64,000 bases of DNA from Molossus alvarezi. Taxonomy: Eukaryota; Chordata; Mammalia; Chiroptera; Molossidae. Within the stretch, counting starts at the first letter, position 1. The number at the start of each line of letters is the position of its first letter. Below, piece by piece: positions 1-10,517 of the stretch. Both the position numbers and the translations under genes were made by a program. Where the stretch lies: positions 99,624,591 through 99,688,590 of the forward strand of contig CM073890.1 in NCBI GenBank assembly GCA_037176705.1, given 5' to 3'. The notes under the pieces were generated by a model. That model worked only from the letters and a program-made list of their open reading frames with translations, had not been told where the DNA came from and did no database searches.

Positions 1-1992
1 TACCCACTGATTCCATATAAATCTTGGAAGTTGCATAGCTTCTTTATTATTATTATTTTTAATGCAGTTACCAATAGTGATAAACTTTATTGGCATTAGG
101 AAGAAAGGAAAGCAAATATAAAAGAAAGAGCAATATAGGGGGTAAATAATCTTATCTCGACTATTCAACATTTCAAAAGTACTTAAACCAGAGAATCTCA
201 AAATGCAGTATTAAAAGTTTGAAATATATAGGCTAAGGCTCTCCCACTAGTAGCTATTTTTAGTGCCAAGTACCTGCAGGATGACTTTCCAGGAAACTAA
301 TCTTTGTGTCTTTAAAAAGATGAGCTGGAAAGTTGAAAGGTCTATAAAAATTAGGATCATTTTTTCCAATACTCTTTAAATCTTTCTTATCCATGGATGA
401 TAGATATATGAAAAGATGAGCCGGGATACCACTTCCTCCAGTGTGACAAACTGGAGAGAGAATGAGCAGAGATGGAACTAATTTTTCTTGCTGTCAAGGG
501 CATAAATGTTGGGTTTTAACAGTCTAAAGTTCAATAGAACTGTTATCAAGGTGGCAACTTATCTCCTAAATGAAATTGGGCTGTTTTTGATTAAAAAAAA
601 AGTAGTATTCTATCTGTGGGTTTTATAATCTGGTCTATGAATGAGTAAACTTTTCATTTTCTATCTACAGTATCTATGTTGCTATTGTGTGAGATAAACG
701 GTCCCTCTGCTGAGTCACCACTCTCGTGGTGATTTTAACTGTTATGTTTTTTAACACTTTGAACAAGGAAATAAAAGTAAATGGTCTAAAGCTCTGTCGC
801 TATAATTCCTGTAGTGAGTTCTGTTTTCTCAGGCTTTAGATTTTGAAAGAAAAATGGCATAATGTGGTGGTGTTCATCTTCCTTACGCTAGGAAATGTGT
901 AATGCAGAAATAAGCATATGCCAGTGAATAAGCTTGTGGCCTCGAAACAGTGTCTTGAACATGTCTTACAGATGACACATATGTTTGAAAACTTGATTAA
1001 TATTTATTGAGATTTTTGCAACCAAACGTAGTCACTGAAATGGCAAAAGCCCTCGGAGTGTGAAAAGTTGTCACGTTTATATGCCAGGGATTGATCTGGG
1101 CAGTTGTCGGCTCCAGGAGGTCTTTGCCGCCTCTCTCTCTCCAAAGCAGAAGCCAAGAAAGGTTTTTCCAACTTGGTCACATGTGTTGTTGTTGTTTTTA
1201 AAAAGGACAAGAGAATTAAATACATTCAGTAACATGATGGGGAAGTCAACAAATTAACACAATCACTGTGGTCCTCCTGCGGGGTCCCATTAAAGGGCGA
1301 GATAATGGGGCCTTGTCTTACTGTGTAACCATGGGATGATGCAAACTTATAAAACGGAAGTGAAATAAAAATCCTAGCAAGAGATGACATAATCCGTCTT
1401 TCTTGAAGATGAAATTGCTTCAATCAGAAGTTGCTTTGGAAGTGACTATCGCTCAGAAGAGAAGTACACAATCAAGAGGGAAAGCTTCAATGGTCTAAAT
1501 GTTAACACCTGATTGTTGCAGGATAACACCCCTTTATGAGTGATGACCTCTAATTTTATTTTCCCATCACTAAACAAATATTTTCTCTCAATGAAAAGAG
1601 AGGCTGGAGGAAGAAGTAATGAAAAAGTCTCATAGTTTATATATCATATCTTAATAGAAACTAGCCTGAAATTAAATACATGGGTTATATTCCAGAGTTG
1701 AGTTTTTTATAAGTATGTGGTAATCAACTCAGGTAGTGAAATATTTTAGTAATATTTCTAATAATACAGAACACAAAGTAATGGGAAAAATTAAAAGCCA
1801 AAAGTGTGATACATATGTAAACATTTAAATAGGCTCGGTTTGCATTAGCTTCACGATTTTCAAGTAACGTAGCTCAAAACAATTTCACAGAACACCACAG
1901 TAAATAAAATATGGGCTAAGTCGAAATGAATGGCACAAGCACAAAGAAAACAAGAAATGAGACCAATAATAAAACAGTTATAATGGGAAGTC
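1..1992. other. Unmarked AT-rich DNA
   Basis: No gene or recognisable repeat family is visible. Stop codons are dense in all frames. A short perfect hairpin lies at 715-732 (7-bp arms around TCACCAC/GTGGTGA, 4-base loop); it is isolated and has no evident partner element. Confidence 0.6.
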
Positions 1993-2010
1993 AAGAAATG
2001 GGAAGAGGGA
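1993..2010 (+). repeat. Left target-site duplication of the HAL1-like element
   Basis: The 18 bases AAGAAATGGGAAGAGGGA recur at 4611-4628 with a single A-to-T difference. The two copies sit exactly outside the L1 5' end and the A-rich 3' tail, as expected for target-primed reverse transcription. Confidence 0.85.
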
Positions 2011-2869
2011 GAGGGACTCAGGTCAGGATGGCGGGTAGGTAACCACAGTACCGTGTCCTCCCACAACCACATCAAAGTTACAACTAGACTACAGAACAAC
2101 CATCATTCAAAACCACCTGAAATCAAGCTGAATGGCAGTCCTACAACTACGGGATTAAAGCAGCAGCCACACCGAGACTGGTAGGAGGGCGGAGGGGACG
2201 GGCTGGTCCCACACCCACATGTGGCGGATAAAAATCAGGAGGACACCTCGGCTGGGAAGGTCCTCCCTGAGGACTGAGGGGTCCCCGTCCCACACCAGGT
2301 GCCCCGCTCAGGGTTCCAGTGCCAGGAAGAGAGTCCCCATCACTTCTGGCTGGTAAACCAGCGGAAACTGAGGCTCAGAGAAGCTGAAGCGGCTGGAGCC
2401 CCAGGCAGCTCCTTAAAGGGCCCGCGCACGGACTTATCGGACCCTCTCCCTCTAAGCTTGAGGGGAGGCAGCTCGAGGGGCACCAGAGACATACAGGGAA
2501 GAACTGAGCTGTTTGGCACTGGAGCGAGGGCTGGAGAGGGGGCTTCCTCGGGGACAAACGTGCTGTCAGAGGCCTTTGTTCCTTTGGTGAGCCCTTCCCA
2601 GGGGCGGCAGACAGAAGCCATATCTGGGACTCCAGCAACCTGGCTCGCACTGGTAGCCCCGCCCTTCTGACTCCCTGAGGCCCCGCCCCGCCCCACCCAA
2701 CTTTCAGGCCCACCCAAGCTGTTGCCACTTGCTTAACCATAGGATTGGCCTGTCTTGGATCCTGCTTCAGGTTTTCCTAAATTCTTTCAAACAAGCATCA
2801 TCTGGTCTCAGCTAGCCCCATACCGCTCATTAAGTAATACACAGAAACAAACACAGGGAGTCCGCCAAA
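2011..2869 (+). promoter_or_regulatory. L1-type 5' UTR (internal promoter region)
   Basis: The segment runs from the recognisable L1 5' terminus to the first ATG of ORF1. It is one of the GC-richest stretches in the window and contains several CpGs and GC boxes, for example CCCCGCCCCGCCCC near 2682-2695. In L1 elements this region carries an internal RNA polymerase II promoter. Promoter activity of this old copy is not shown by the sequence. Open frames of 120-125 codons on both strands here are by-products of GC richness. Confidence 0.6.
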
Positions 2870-3507
2870 ATGAGGAGACAAAGAAGCAGGTCCCAAATGA
2901 AAGAACAGAACAAAACCCCAGGAAAAGAACTAAGCGAAATGGAGATAAGGAACCTAACAGTTGCTGAGTTCAAAATACTGCTTATAAGGATGCTCAATGA
3001 ACTTGGTGAGAACCTCAGTGAACTTAGGGAGGGCCTCAAGAGCATAAAAAGGACGAGTCAGAAATGAAGGATACACAGTCAGAAATTAAAGAGGCATTAA
3101 CTGAAATAAAGAATAATTTACACAGATTCAATTGTAGAGTAGGTAAAACCAAGAAGCAAACCATCGATTTGGAATTTAAGGAAGCAAAAAACACCCAACC
3201 AGAACAGAAAAAAGAAAAAAAAAATGAGGATAGTGTAAGGAACCTCTGGGACAACTTCAAGCGTGCCAACATTCACACCTTGGGGTGCCAGAGAAGAGAG
3301 AGAACAAGAAATTGAAAACCTATTTGAAACAATAATGGCAGAAAACTTCCCTAACTTGGTGAAGGAAACAGACATACATGTCTAGGAAGCACAGAGAGTC
3401 CCAAACAAGATGAACCTCAAGAGGCCCACACCAAAACACATCATCATCAAAATGCAAAAGTTCAAGACAAAGAGAGAATCTTAAAAGCAGCAACATAAAA
3501 GCAGTTA

Positions 3508-3929
3508 GTTACTGTAAGGTAGCCAGGCGCTGCCGGTGGGAGGTGGGAAGAAACCGAAGAGCCAAACAGCCGAATAAGCAGAAATCAGGCTTCATTGGGT
3601 ACACTCCGGGCGGGTTCACAGACTCCGGGGGTCGAGTCCGAGAAGCTGTGCCCGATGCTGGGGTTTGTGATTTTTATATCTGCGCCTGTGGCAGTGGGAA
3701 CTTGTTGTTAGGGTTAGGTCCTGAGGGGCTATGCATGGGGGCCCCTGGAATGTGAGTCTATTGTCCCGGGGCAAACAGTTCCTGGACTAGGACAGGAGAA
3801 TGGGACAGGAGTTGATCTATGAGTTCGGGGCAAACAGTTCCTGAAACAGGGTGGGAGTCTGGGTTGGGTAAGCGAGGTAATGGCTGAGCAGTTTGCCTGG
3901 CGCCAGTTCCCAGGCTCTCGGACAGTTAC
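3508..3929. repeat. 5-bp target-site duplication (GTTAC) around the nested LTR
   Basis: GTTAC at 3508-3512 and again at 3925-3929 bracket the LTR. Removing the LTR plus one copy restores the expected uninterrupted ORF1 reading across this point, which confirms the insertion boundaries. Confidence 0.85.
3513..3924 (-). mobile_element. Solo retroviral LTR nested in L1 ORF1
   Basis: The 412-bp insert begins TG and ends CA and is flanked by a perfect 5-bp duplication. Read on the minus strand it has the order of a retroviral LTR. U3 comes first and holds an 18-bp direct repeat (3826-3843 and 3767-3784). A TATA box (GATATAAAAA) follows at about 3671-3680. About 75 bases further lies an AATGAA poly(A)-like signal at about 3590-3600, then a short U5. 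No internal gag, pol or env sequence is present, so it is a solo LTR left by recombination between two LTRs. The layout resembles class I (gamma-like) endogenous retroviruses, but the family is not identified. Being inside the L1, it is younger than the L1 insertion. Confidence 0.85.
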
Positions 3930-4202
3930 CTACAAGGGAGTTCCCATAAGGCTGTCAGCTGATTTTTCAAAAGAAACTTTGCAGGCCAGAAGGGAGTGGC
4001 AAGAAATATTCAGAGTGATGAAAAGCAAGAACCTACAACCAAGATTACTCTATCCTGCAAAGCTGTCATTTAGAATCGATGGCCATAGAAAGACTTTCCC
4101 AGACAAGAAAAAGTTAAAGGAGTTCATCACTACCAAACCGTTATTATATGAAATGATGAAGGGTTTTTTTGAAGAAAAAGATAAAATATATGAACAAACA
4201 AA

Positions 4203-4332
4203 ATGGCAATGAATACATATCTATCAACAATGGAATCTACAAACAAAATGAACAGGAAGAACAGAAACATTGTCATAGATACAGAGCACATTTTGTTGGT
4301 TGCCAGATGGGAGGGTGGTTGGGGGAATGGGT
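4203..4332 (+). pseudogene. Residual ORF2 start of the L1 derivative
   Basis: An ATG at 4203 opens a frame beginning MAMNTYLST, matching the start of L1 ORF2. It overlaps the ORF1 stop at 4210-4212. After about nine codons the similarity stops and the frame runs into L1 3' UTR sequence, ending near 4332. The endonuclease and reverse transcriptase are absent. Confidence 0.6.
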
Positions 4333-4610
4333 GAAAAAGGTGAAGGGATTAAGAAGCACAAATTCATTGCTAGACTGACAAACCTCAAAGGGAAAGGGGT
4401 TGGGAGTGGGAAGAAATAAACCAAAGAACTTATATGCATAACCAATGGACACAGACAACAGTGTGGGAAAAGGCGGGAGGGGGGTGGCAGTGGGGAGGAG
4501 GGGGTCAATGGGGGGAAAATGAGGAACATCTGTAATACATTCAACAATAAGGATAAAAAAATACTAAAAAAAAAAAAAAAAAACCCAAAAAATAAACAAG
4601 AACAACAAAA

Positions 4611-4628
4611 AAGAATTGGGAAGAGGGA
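4611..4628 (+). repeat. Right target-site duplication of the HAL1-like element
   Basis: AAGAATTGGGAAGAGGGA follows the A-rich tail and matches 1993-2010 at 17 of 18 positions. Confidence 0.85.
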
Positions 4629-4787
4629 AAATGCCCAGAGATGCAATAGGAATAATACACAAAATGTCAAGTACAGGAACTCCATGGGAAAAGAAAAAGG
4701 AATTGTTCACATGTTAATTTAAAATCAAGAAATGGAAATGTGTGATATTAGTGAAATAAGAAAATCTACTGTATAATTATGTTAGAG

Positions 4788-5085
4788 CAGAGATTTTCAA
4801 CCTTTTTCATCTCAAGGCACACATAAACTGATTACTAAAATTCTGCAGCACATAAAAAAACATACCTTTTACCGATATGACAAAAAAAAAACCTGTATAA
4901 TTTTGATTTATTCACACCGGGTGGCTATGGTTGTGTTGGCTGTTGTCATTTCTTTTCTTTTTTTTTTTTTTTAATTTGACAATCTGAGGGAAAAGAGTTC
5001 AGTGTCCCTGACTAAATAGTTAGATATTGCATAAAAATTCTTGCGCCTCACCAGTTTGCCCTGGTAAACTGGTAGAAAATCACTG
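4788..5085 (+). mobile_element. Non-autonomous hAT-like DNA transposon, complete
   Basis: The element is 298 bp. Its ends, CAGAGATTTTCAACC and the reverse complement of GGTAGAAAATCACTG, form 15-base terminal inverted repeats that match at 13 positions. The flanking 8-mers TGTTAGAG and CGTTAGAC match at 6 of 8, consistent with the 8-bp duplication made by hAT transposases. It has no coding capacity. A related copy lies inverted at about 45228-45497. Confidence 0.7.
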
Positions 5086-5093
5086 CGTTAGAC

Positions 5094-8000
5094 TATCAAT
5101 GACCTAAGTGATAATGTAAATTTTAAATAGTTATTTTGATATGAAGGCACAACATTTACATTTAAGATTGATAAAACTCATTCAATAAAGCATGTGATTG
5201 CAGCAATTAGTCTATATGATGAATGTTGTTTGTATCCAAATAAAATTCTATTACAATCACTTAAGGGCTATGTAAGGAGTCTGTTCAAGCTGTGGTCCTA
5301 ACCCAAATTTTGAAGTCCTAAGGGAGAGAGGTATTAAATGACTTAGATGGAATAATAAAGTGCTCTTATCTAAAGCTGAGATTCTGTTGCAGCATAAAAA
5401 TTAGAAGCTCGTTAAGCAGGGGCAGATTTATCAAAGTACTAGGTTCTCTTTGTCTTTGATTAACTACCTCTATTAAAAACAAGAGAGATCACTGACCAGG
5501 GGAAAACTTTAACTCAGGTTGTTTAGTAAAATGTAATTTAATAAAATGTGTATTTTTGTGACTATGACCCTTAAATTTGTCCTTACATTTATTGATAAAG
5601 TCCTAAGACTGCCTCCACAGTCATGACCAAAGTCAGTCAGTTGTATTGATTATAATCAGGAAAAGCTTGCTAGAGAGATCAAAACAAGACCTCATAATTA
5701 TGTGAAGGAGCAAGCAACAGACTGGACTTTGCCCTTTTTAACAACAACCCTGTATTCTTTTTATTACCTTTCTTTTTACTGTATTTGTTATAAATGTATA
5801 TGCATGTGTGTATTAATCTCCTCTAAGATATCTGTTCTTCATATTAATATTTGGAGTAAATTAATCTTTATCTAGGAAAGATTCTAATAGTAGCTTCTGG
5901 GAACTAGACAACTACTCTTTCTAGTACAAAATTGGTAGTGCAGCTGACCTTACCTAAGAACATCCATCTCAAGAATATCCAACTCTAATTTTTCTCAGCC
6001 ATCCTAGTGAATATATATTATAATTAATTGTTGAGTAAGCCTTACTGATATGTGATTGAGTTTATTGGTACAAGTAGATAATATTCAAAAGATAGATGGC
6101 ATTAACCAGAGACCATTAGTCAGTGACCATTAAGTTATTCACTGTGGTAATGGACTTTTTACTTTCAAAGGGGCATTTTTTAAAGTCTACCATAGCCCTT
6201 TGTATAATATAAAATATATAATATGGAGTGTCATATATATCCATTTATCCATATAGTATATCCATATATATATCCATGCATCCATACATCATATAAATGC
6301 CATCTATCTATCTGTCATCTTTCTATGTATCCATATATTCACTGAGACACATAGATATGTAGGTAGGCAGATATAGATATAAATAAAGGAATACATTGTG
6401 TTATGTCTATATATAGATATGATGTATGACATGTGAAGTTGCTATCATGATCAACAAAAAGACTTTTGCAAGGAAGCTAAGAAGAGTTAAATAAGCAAGC
6501 TCTAGGAAGGTCAGGAAGGAGGAAAATTCCAGAGGTACCAAGTACAAGTTTCCATGGGCTCTTCATTGTGTCAACAAAAGATGAGATTGGGTTCTAGCAC
6601 TTTTAGGATCCATGGTTCTCCATTCCAGTTTTCTATTTTATGGGAGAAGGGGTCAGATTAGCCTAATTTGACTCAGGCTACACATATGTGTCTCCATGTT
6701 TTGTGGTTGGGGAACAAAATTCAAGCAACCCAGACGAAGGCACAGGAGTTCACCCACAGAGAATTGGAGTCATGTTGAATTCAGCAGCTTCTCTGAGATC
6801 CCTACTTCTTATAATATGAGACCACACAGCCAACTGGTCCAGGAAAAGGGACACAGAGTGTCTCCATGCGAGTATTCCCTCTCATACTGACCCTTATAGT
6901 TGTAGCATTATTTCTAAGAGAACTGGAACCTAAACATTTTGCTTTGTTTTCCAATAGAAACTGTACATTATTATGGCCTCATGTAACAATCCAGTAAAAA
7001 GATTAGTCATTTTTCTATTTGATTTCAGTCATGCCGATTCTGAATTATTATTTCTAAGCAGGCAAACATTAAAGATTTCCAAAATTGAAGTAAAGGTTTA
7101 GGTAAAATAAAAATCCGTCTTTGAGATGTTTGCTGTTGTGAAGCAAAGAGAACTACGAACAGTGAGTTAGAGTCAATATTTTCATACACCAAAAATATAA
7201 CTATTCTCCCAATCATTTCAAAATAAGGGAGAAAGGAAATTTAAATCCAAACAATGATTTTTCTTCTGTTAATTTTGAACAAATGATAATAGTTTATTAG
7301 GCTGAAAACTGCTGACTTTGTCAATCACTGTTAACAAGCACTATAGTTTTAGAGACGAAGCCCATGGAATACAACCAAGGAAATAATTATTTTGACTTAC
7401 AGCTGTAGTAGTTTGAACTTTTGGCTTTAAAAATGTTTTTAACAAGATTACTTGTGGACTTTGTACAGATTCTATTTTCTCATTTAAAATTTCAATTCTT
7501 ATCTACTGCTACTAACTCTAAGATTTAATTTTATTGAGATAAGTGTGAAAAAGCTACATTCCTTGCCAAGGGCTTGGTAATGCACAGTGCGTTAAGTGCT
7601 GATGAAAATTTTATTTTACTGTGTTCCAAGGACGCCAGAGAAGTGTTTGATGCAGTATGTGAAAGTCTGAATTATAGGAACATCCACAGCATTAAGAAAT
7701 TATAAATAAAAAAAGTATATGACATAAAATGGTTTTATCTGAACCATATTTCTTAGTATTCTTCTCTATTAAATAGCTGGCTTAGGGTCTTAGAAAATCC
7801 TGAGAAATGATGTTCTTGTAAGTGGCCTTTATAAATATTCCTTGACAAGAAGAGATACATTTGCTCCATATTTTTAGCATGCATTATTTTATGATTTCAA
7901 ACTACAACCCCAGATTTTCCCCCTTATTAAACAATTTTCAGCTATGTGGAAGAAAAATGTATTTCAAACCTTTGTGGGCAAGAGAAATTTCTTAAAAGAG

Positions 8001-8149
8001 AAAAACTACAATGTCAAAAGAAATAAGTGACTTTTGTAATCTGTTTGATTCACTAATAGGAGAAGTTGCATGCAAACCTTTTTCATGCTTAACAATCCAA
8101 GACTATTCTACACTGAAGCCAAACTACTGTGTCATTTACCATTAAACCA
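5094..8149. other. Unmarked AT-rich DNA with a degenerate ATCC/ATCT microsatellite
   Basis: No gene is visible. A degenerate tract of TATATCC/ATCTATC units spans about 6220-6330. The rest shows no repeat family that I recognise. Confidence 0.5.
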
Positions 8150-8270
8150 GCAGATATTTGCTGAACATCTGTTGTGTTCAAGCAACTGTGCTCTGTGCTG
8201 TGGGTTTATAGGACTAAAGCAAAATGTTGCTGCACTAAAATAATTTACAGTCAGAAGATTGCTTTCTATA
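8150..8270 (-). mobile_element. Short LINE-2-like fragment
   Basis: The stretch 'CAGATATTTGCTGAACATCTGTTGTGTTC' followed by 'CTGTGCTCTGTGCTG' (about 8151-8205) resembles the reverse complement of the L2 3' end, which usually contains a 'caataaatatttgttgaatg' motif. It is heavily diverged. Confidence 0.4.
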
Positions 8271-8692
8271 TCAGTTACAGGAGACCATTTGTAAGCATTT
8301 CCAGGCAGAACATTTAGCTAAAGGTAGCAAAGTGCCTGACTAATGAATGGTTAGATATCAATAATGACACTGATTTGTTTGTCATATCAAGAACTCTGAA
8401 GGAAGTCAGTTCCAGGGCTGGTCAGGGCACTAAATAGGTAGGTTGTATTGATTACGGCATTGAGTAGGTACCTTGGACATTCTCTTGGCTTTTCCTCTTG
8501 ATCCTCTTACGGCTGTACTAACTTGAAACACCACGTTCTCTCATCGTCATGCCCAACAAAGAAGAGAAAGACCAGTGCAAGGAGGCTCTATTGCCCTACC
8601 TCCCTCTTAAACCAATGAAAAACAATTCCGGAAAGCCCTTGTTAGGTCACAGAGGGTAAGGAGGACCAATGATTGACATTATATGCTTAGAC

Positions 8693-8852
8693 CAATGCTT
8701 CTCAAAGTGTCATCTTTGGAAAGATGTTTGAAATCCAAATTCTCATGTCCCAAACCAATCCTACCAAATGAGAAATCCTGGCAGTACAGCCTGCAGAAGA
8801 TGAATGAGCTCTTCGGAGAATTGTGATGTACTCTTACGTTTGAGAATCACTG
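8693..8852. mobile_element. MER5A-like hAT (Charlie) fragment
   Basis: It begins CAATGCTTCTCAAAGTG and ends CGTTTGAGAATCACTG. These are the inverted termini typical of the small non-autonomous MER5A family (CAGTGGTTCTCAAA ends). The length of about 160 bp fits that family. Confidence 0.6.
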
Positions 8853-9207
8853 ACAGACCAATTGTGGTTCCCTCACGGAGGCTGGATAGGAATTAGAGTT
8901 GGGTTTCTAATCATACATCTCAGATTTCTCACTGAACCCTAGGCTAGTTTACATTGTTTTTGTGATTTGAGTTAACAAATAGAGAAGTCAAAGAAGTCCA
9001 TCGAATCTGTAAATACAAAGTACATAAAAATGTTAGAGTCCATTATCATGGACATCATTTAAACTTTAGGGCTTTTGGTTGCCAGTAACAAAATAAAAAC
9101 TAAACTGGTATGAGCAGAAAAGAAAAAAAGTGATTTGTGTAATTCAGATCATGTAGGGTCAGATCAAGACGCATAGGTGATAGAGCTGTAGCTGGTCTCC
9201 TTTGATC
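8853..9207. other. Unmarked DNA
   Basis: Nothing recognisable; AT-rich and without an open frame of interest. Confidence 0.5.
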
Positions 9208-9625
9208 TTTTTTTTTTTTTTTTCACAGTGACTTTATTCACTGCACCTGGTTTATAGGAGACGCAAGATTATATTTATTAAAATACAAATCTAGAGAAAA
9301 TACAAGGTTTACTTTCCTTACCCTAAGAGTGTTATTGAGAGCATGCAACATATGTGGGTCACTAGTCCTTCCTGAGTTACTTACCTTTACCATGTAATGT
9401 TTCAGACTGCTTAGCTTAAGTCTAAGTTACATGTCCATTCTAAGATTTGGGAATGAATGAACTCCACTCCCATGCTTCAGACTGGAGATGTAGTTACCAC
9501 CCACATTTGGGGTGGCGTTCGCTTTCCAGGACAACAATGAATCGATTTGAGTGGCAAAAGTAGATAATGAATATGCTTCCCCTGCATTAAGTTTAATTCA
9601 TGTCTATTCCATCTTCTAGGCTCTC
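9208..9625 (-). pseudogene. Possible processed retrocopy, 3' UTR only
   Basis: A T16 tract at 9208-9223 reads as poly(A) on the minus strand. It is preceded, 9 bases upstream in that reading, by an AATAAA signal (9233-9238), the arrangement left by a polyadenylated transcript. Upstream minus-strand sequence to about 9625 matches no repeat I know and has no long open frame, so only 3' UTR may have been copied. The parent gene is not recognised and no clear target-site duplication was found. An unannotated SINE-like tail is an alternative. Confidence 0.3.
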
Positions 9626-9629
9626 ATAT

Positions 9630-10235
9630 TTTTTAAAATAACCTTTTATTTTGGAGTAGCTTTATATTTATAGAAAAATGACTAGGGTCATATAGAGAAC
9701 TCTGGTGTATGTATGCCTCAACTAGTTTCCTCTGTTATTATAATTTTACGTGATCATAGTGCATTTGTCAACACTGAGAAGTGAACATCGATATGTTACT
9801 TTATCTAAACTCCAGACTTTACTGGATTTCACCACTTTTCCCCTGCACGTCTTCTCTCTGCTTGAGAGCCCACTTCAGGATACCACGTGGTATTTAGTTT
9901 CAAGTGTCTGCAGTCTCATCCAGTCCGTGAGAATTTCTGTCTTTCTTTGTTTCCTTGTCACATTTGATGAACACTGGCCATGATTGTATAGACTCTCCCC
10001 CAAGTTTAATTTGTCTGATGTTTTCCTCATGATTAGATGGGGGCCATGGGTTTTGGAAAGAATGCAGCAGAGATGAAGTGGTCATATTAAGCAGTATCAG
10101 GGAATGCATGATTTCTGACATAAAATTACTGGTAATGTTGACCTTCATTATTTGGTGACTGTAGTGTTTTGTAAAGGTTCTCCACTGTAAAATTACTATT
10201 TTTCTCTTTCAACACTTCCTGCTTTGAAAGTGTAG
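9630..10235. mobile_element. Old mammalian L1 (L1M-type) 3' fragment
   Basis: Characteristic strings include TTTGTCTGATGTTTTCCTCATG (9999-10032 area), GGTAATGTTGACCTTCATTA (10132-10151) and TCTCCACTGTAAAATTACTA (10179-10198), known from old mammalian L1 3' sequence. A second copy sharing several of them lies at about 48620-49260. Orientation relative to the family consensus was not settled. Confidence 0.55.
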
Positions 10236-10276
10236 ATATATGTATGTATCTCTCTATCTCTAACTCTGAATCTATC

Positions 10277-10325
<49 letters not shown>

Positions 10326-10341
10326 CCAACCTACCTACCTA
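10277..10341. repeat. Compound (ATCT)n / (ACCT)n microsatellite
   Basis: Uninterrupted ATCT units run to about 10325 and pass into CTAC/CAAC units to about 10341. Confidence 0.95.
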
Positions 10342-10459
10342 CCATCTATCATCAGCTTCAATCTTATGCTCTGACTTCTCTCTGTAAAACAGTTTCATAT
10401 GTTCACCTAAAAAATAAAAGTCCTTTCAAAGTGAGAGGCAAGGAGCTTTTGTTTGATAT

Positions 10460-10460
<1 letters not shown>

Positions 10461-10513
<53 letters not shown>
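10461..10513. repeat. (GA)n microsatellite
   Basis: AGAAAGAGAG leads into an unbroken GA run of about 25 units. A frame read through it codes only for alternating Arg-Glu and is not a gene. Confidence 0.95.

Positions 10514-10517
<4 letters not shown>

Larger units (their letters stand above)
2870..4212 (+). pseudogene. L1 ORF1p-like RNA-binding protein, broken
   Basis: ORF1p is the trimeric nucleic-acid chaperone that coats L1 RNA. The remnant reads in pieces. The first runs 2870-3067 (N-terminus, start of the coiled coil). The second runs 3064-3315 in another frame (charged coiled coil, entering the RRM-like domain near LWDNFKRANIHTLG). A third starts near 3311 with the conserved IENLF...ENFPNL stretch; it hits a TAG at 3383 and then a TAA soon after a likely 1-base loss near 3450. 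The C-terminal domain resumes at 3927 after the LTR, with the strongly conserved YKGVPIRLSADFS, ETLQARREW, YPAKLSF and FPDKKKLKEF motifs, and ends at TGA 4210-4212. At least two frameshifts, a stop codon and a 412-bp LTR insertion make it non-functional. Confidence 0.9.
2011..4610 (+). mobile_element. 5'-complete LINE-1 derivative lacking ORF2 (HAL1-like)
   Basis: This is a retrotransposon with its own 5' UTR, an ORF1 remnant, about 28 bases of the ORF2 start, a 3' UTR and an A-rich tail (about 4554-4610). The 5' UTR (about 2011-2869) is GC-richer than its surroundings and opens with the CAGGATGGCGGGTAGG-type L1 start. ORF1 is at 2870-4212. ORF2 begins at 4203 and is joined directly to 3' UTR at about 4231, so the endonuclease and reverse transcriptase are missing. 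Removing the nested LTR leaves about 2.2 kb, far below the roughly 6 kb of a complete L1. Flanking 18-bp duplications show that it inserted with both ends intact. Half-L1 (HAL1) elements with ORF1 only are an established class; assignment to that class rather than a later internal deletion is inference. L1 3' ends resembling this one recur at 13208-13458, 16801-16938 (minus) and 52110-52290. Confidence 0.85.

Noticed and set aside
2299..2740. Frames of 121-125 codons on both strands
   Set aside because: They fall in the GC-rich L1 5' UTR, overlap each other on both strands, and have no domain.
4224..4685. 153-codon minus-strand frame, the longest in the window
   Set aside because: It is the antisense of the L1 3' UTR and its A-rich tail, giving a Phe/Leu/Pro-rich translation.
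10277..10513. Regular short units that might suggest a CRISPR-like array
   Set aside because: These are plain (ATCT)n and (GA)n microsatellites without spacers in a vertebrate genome.
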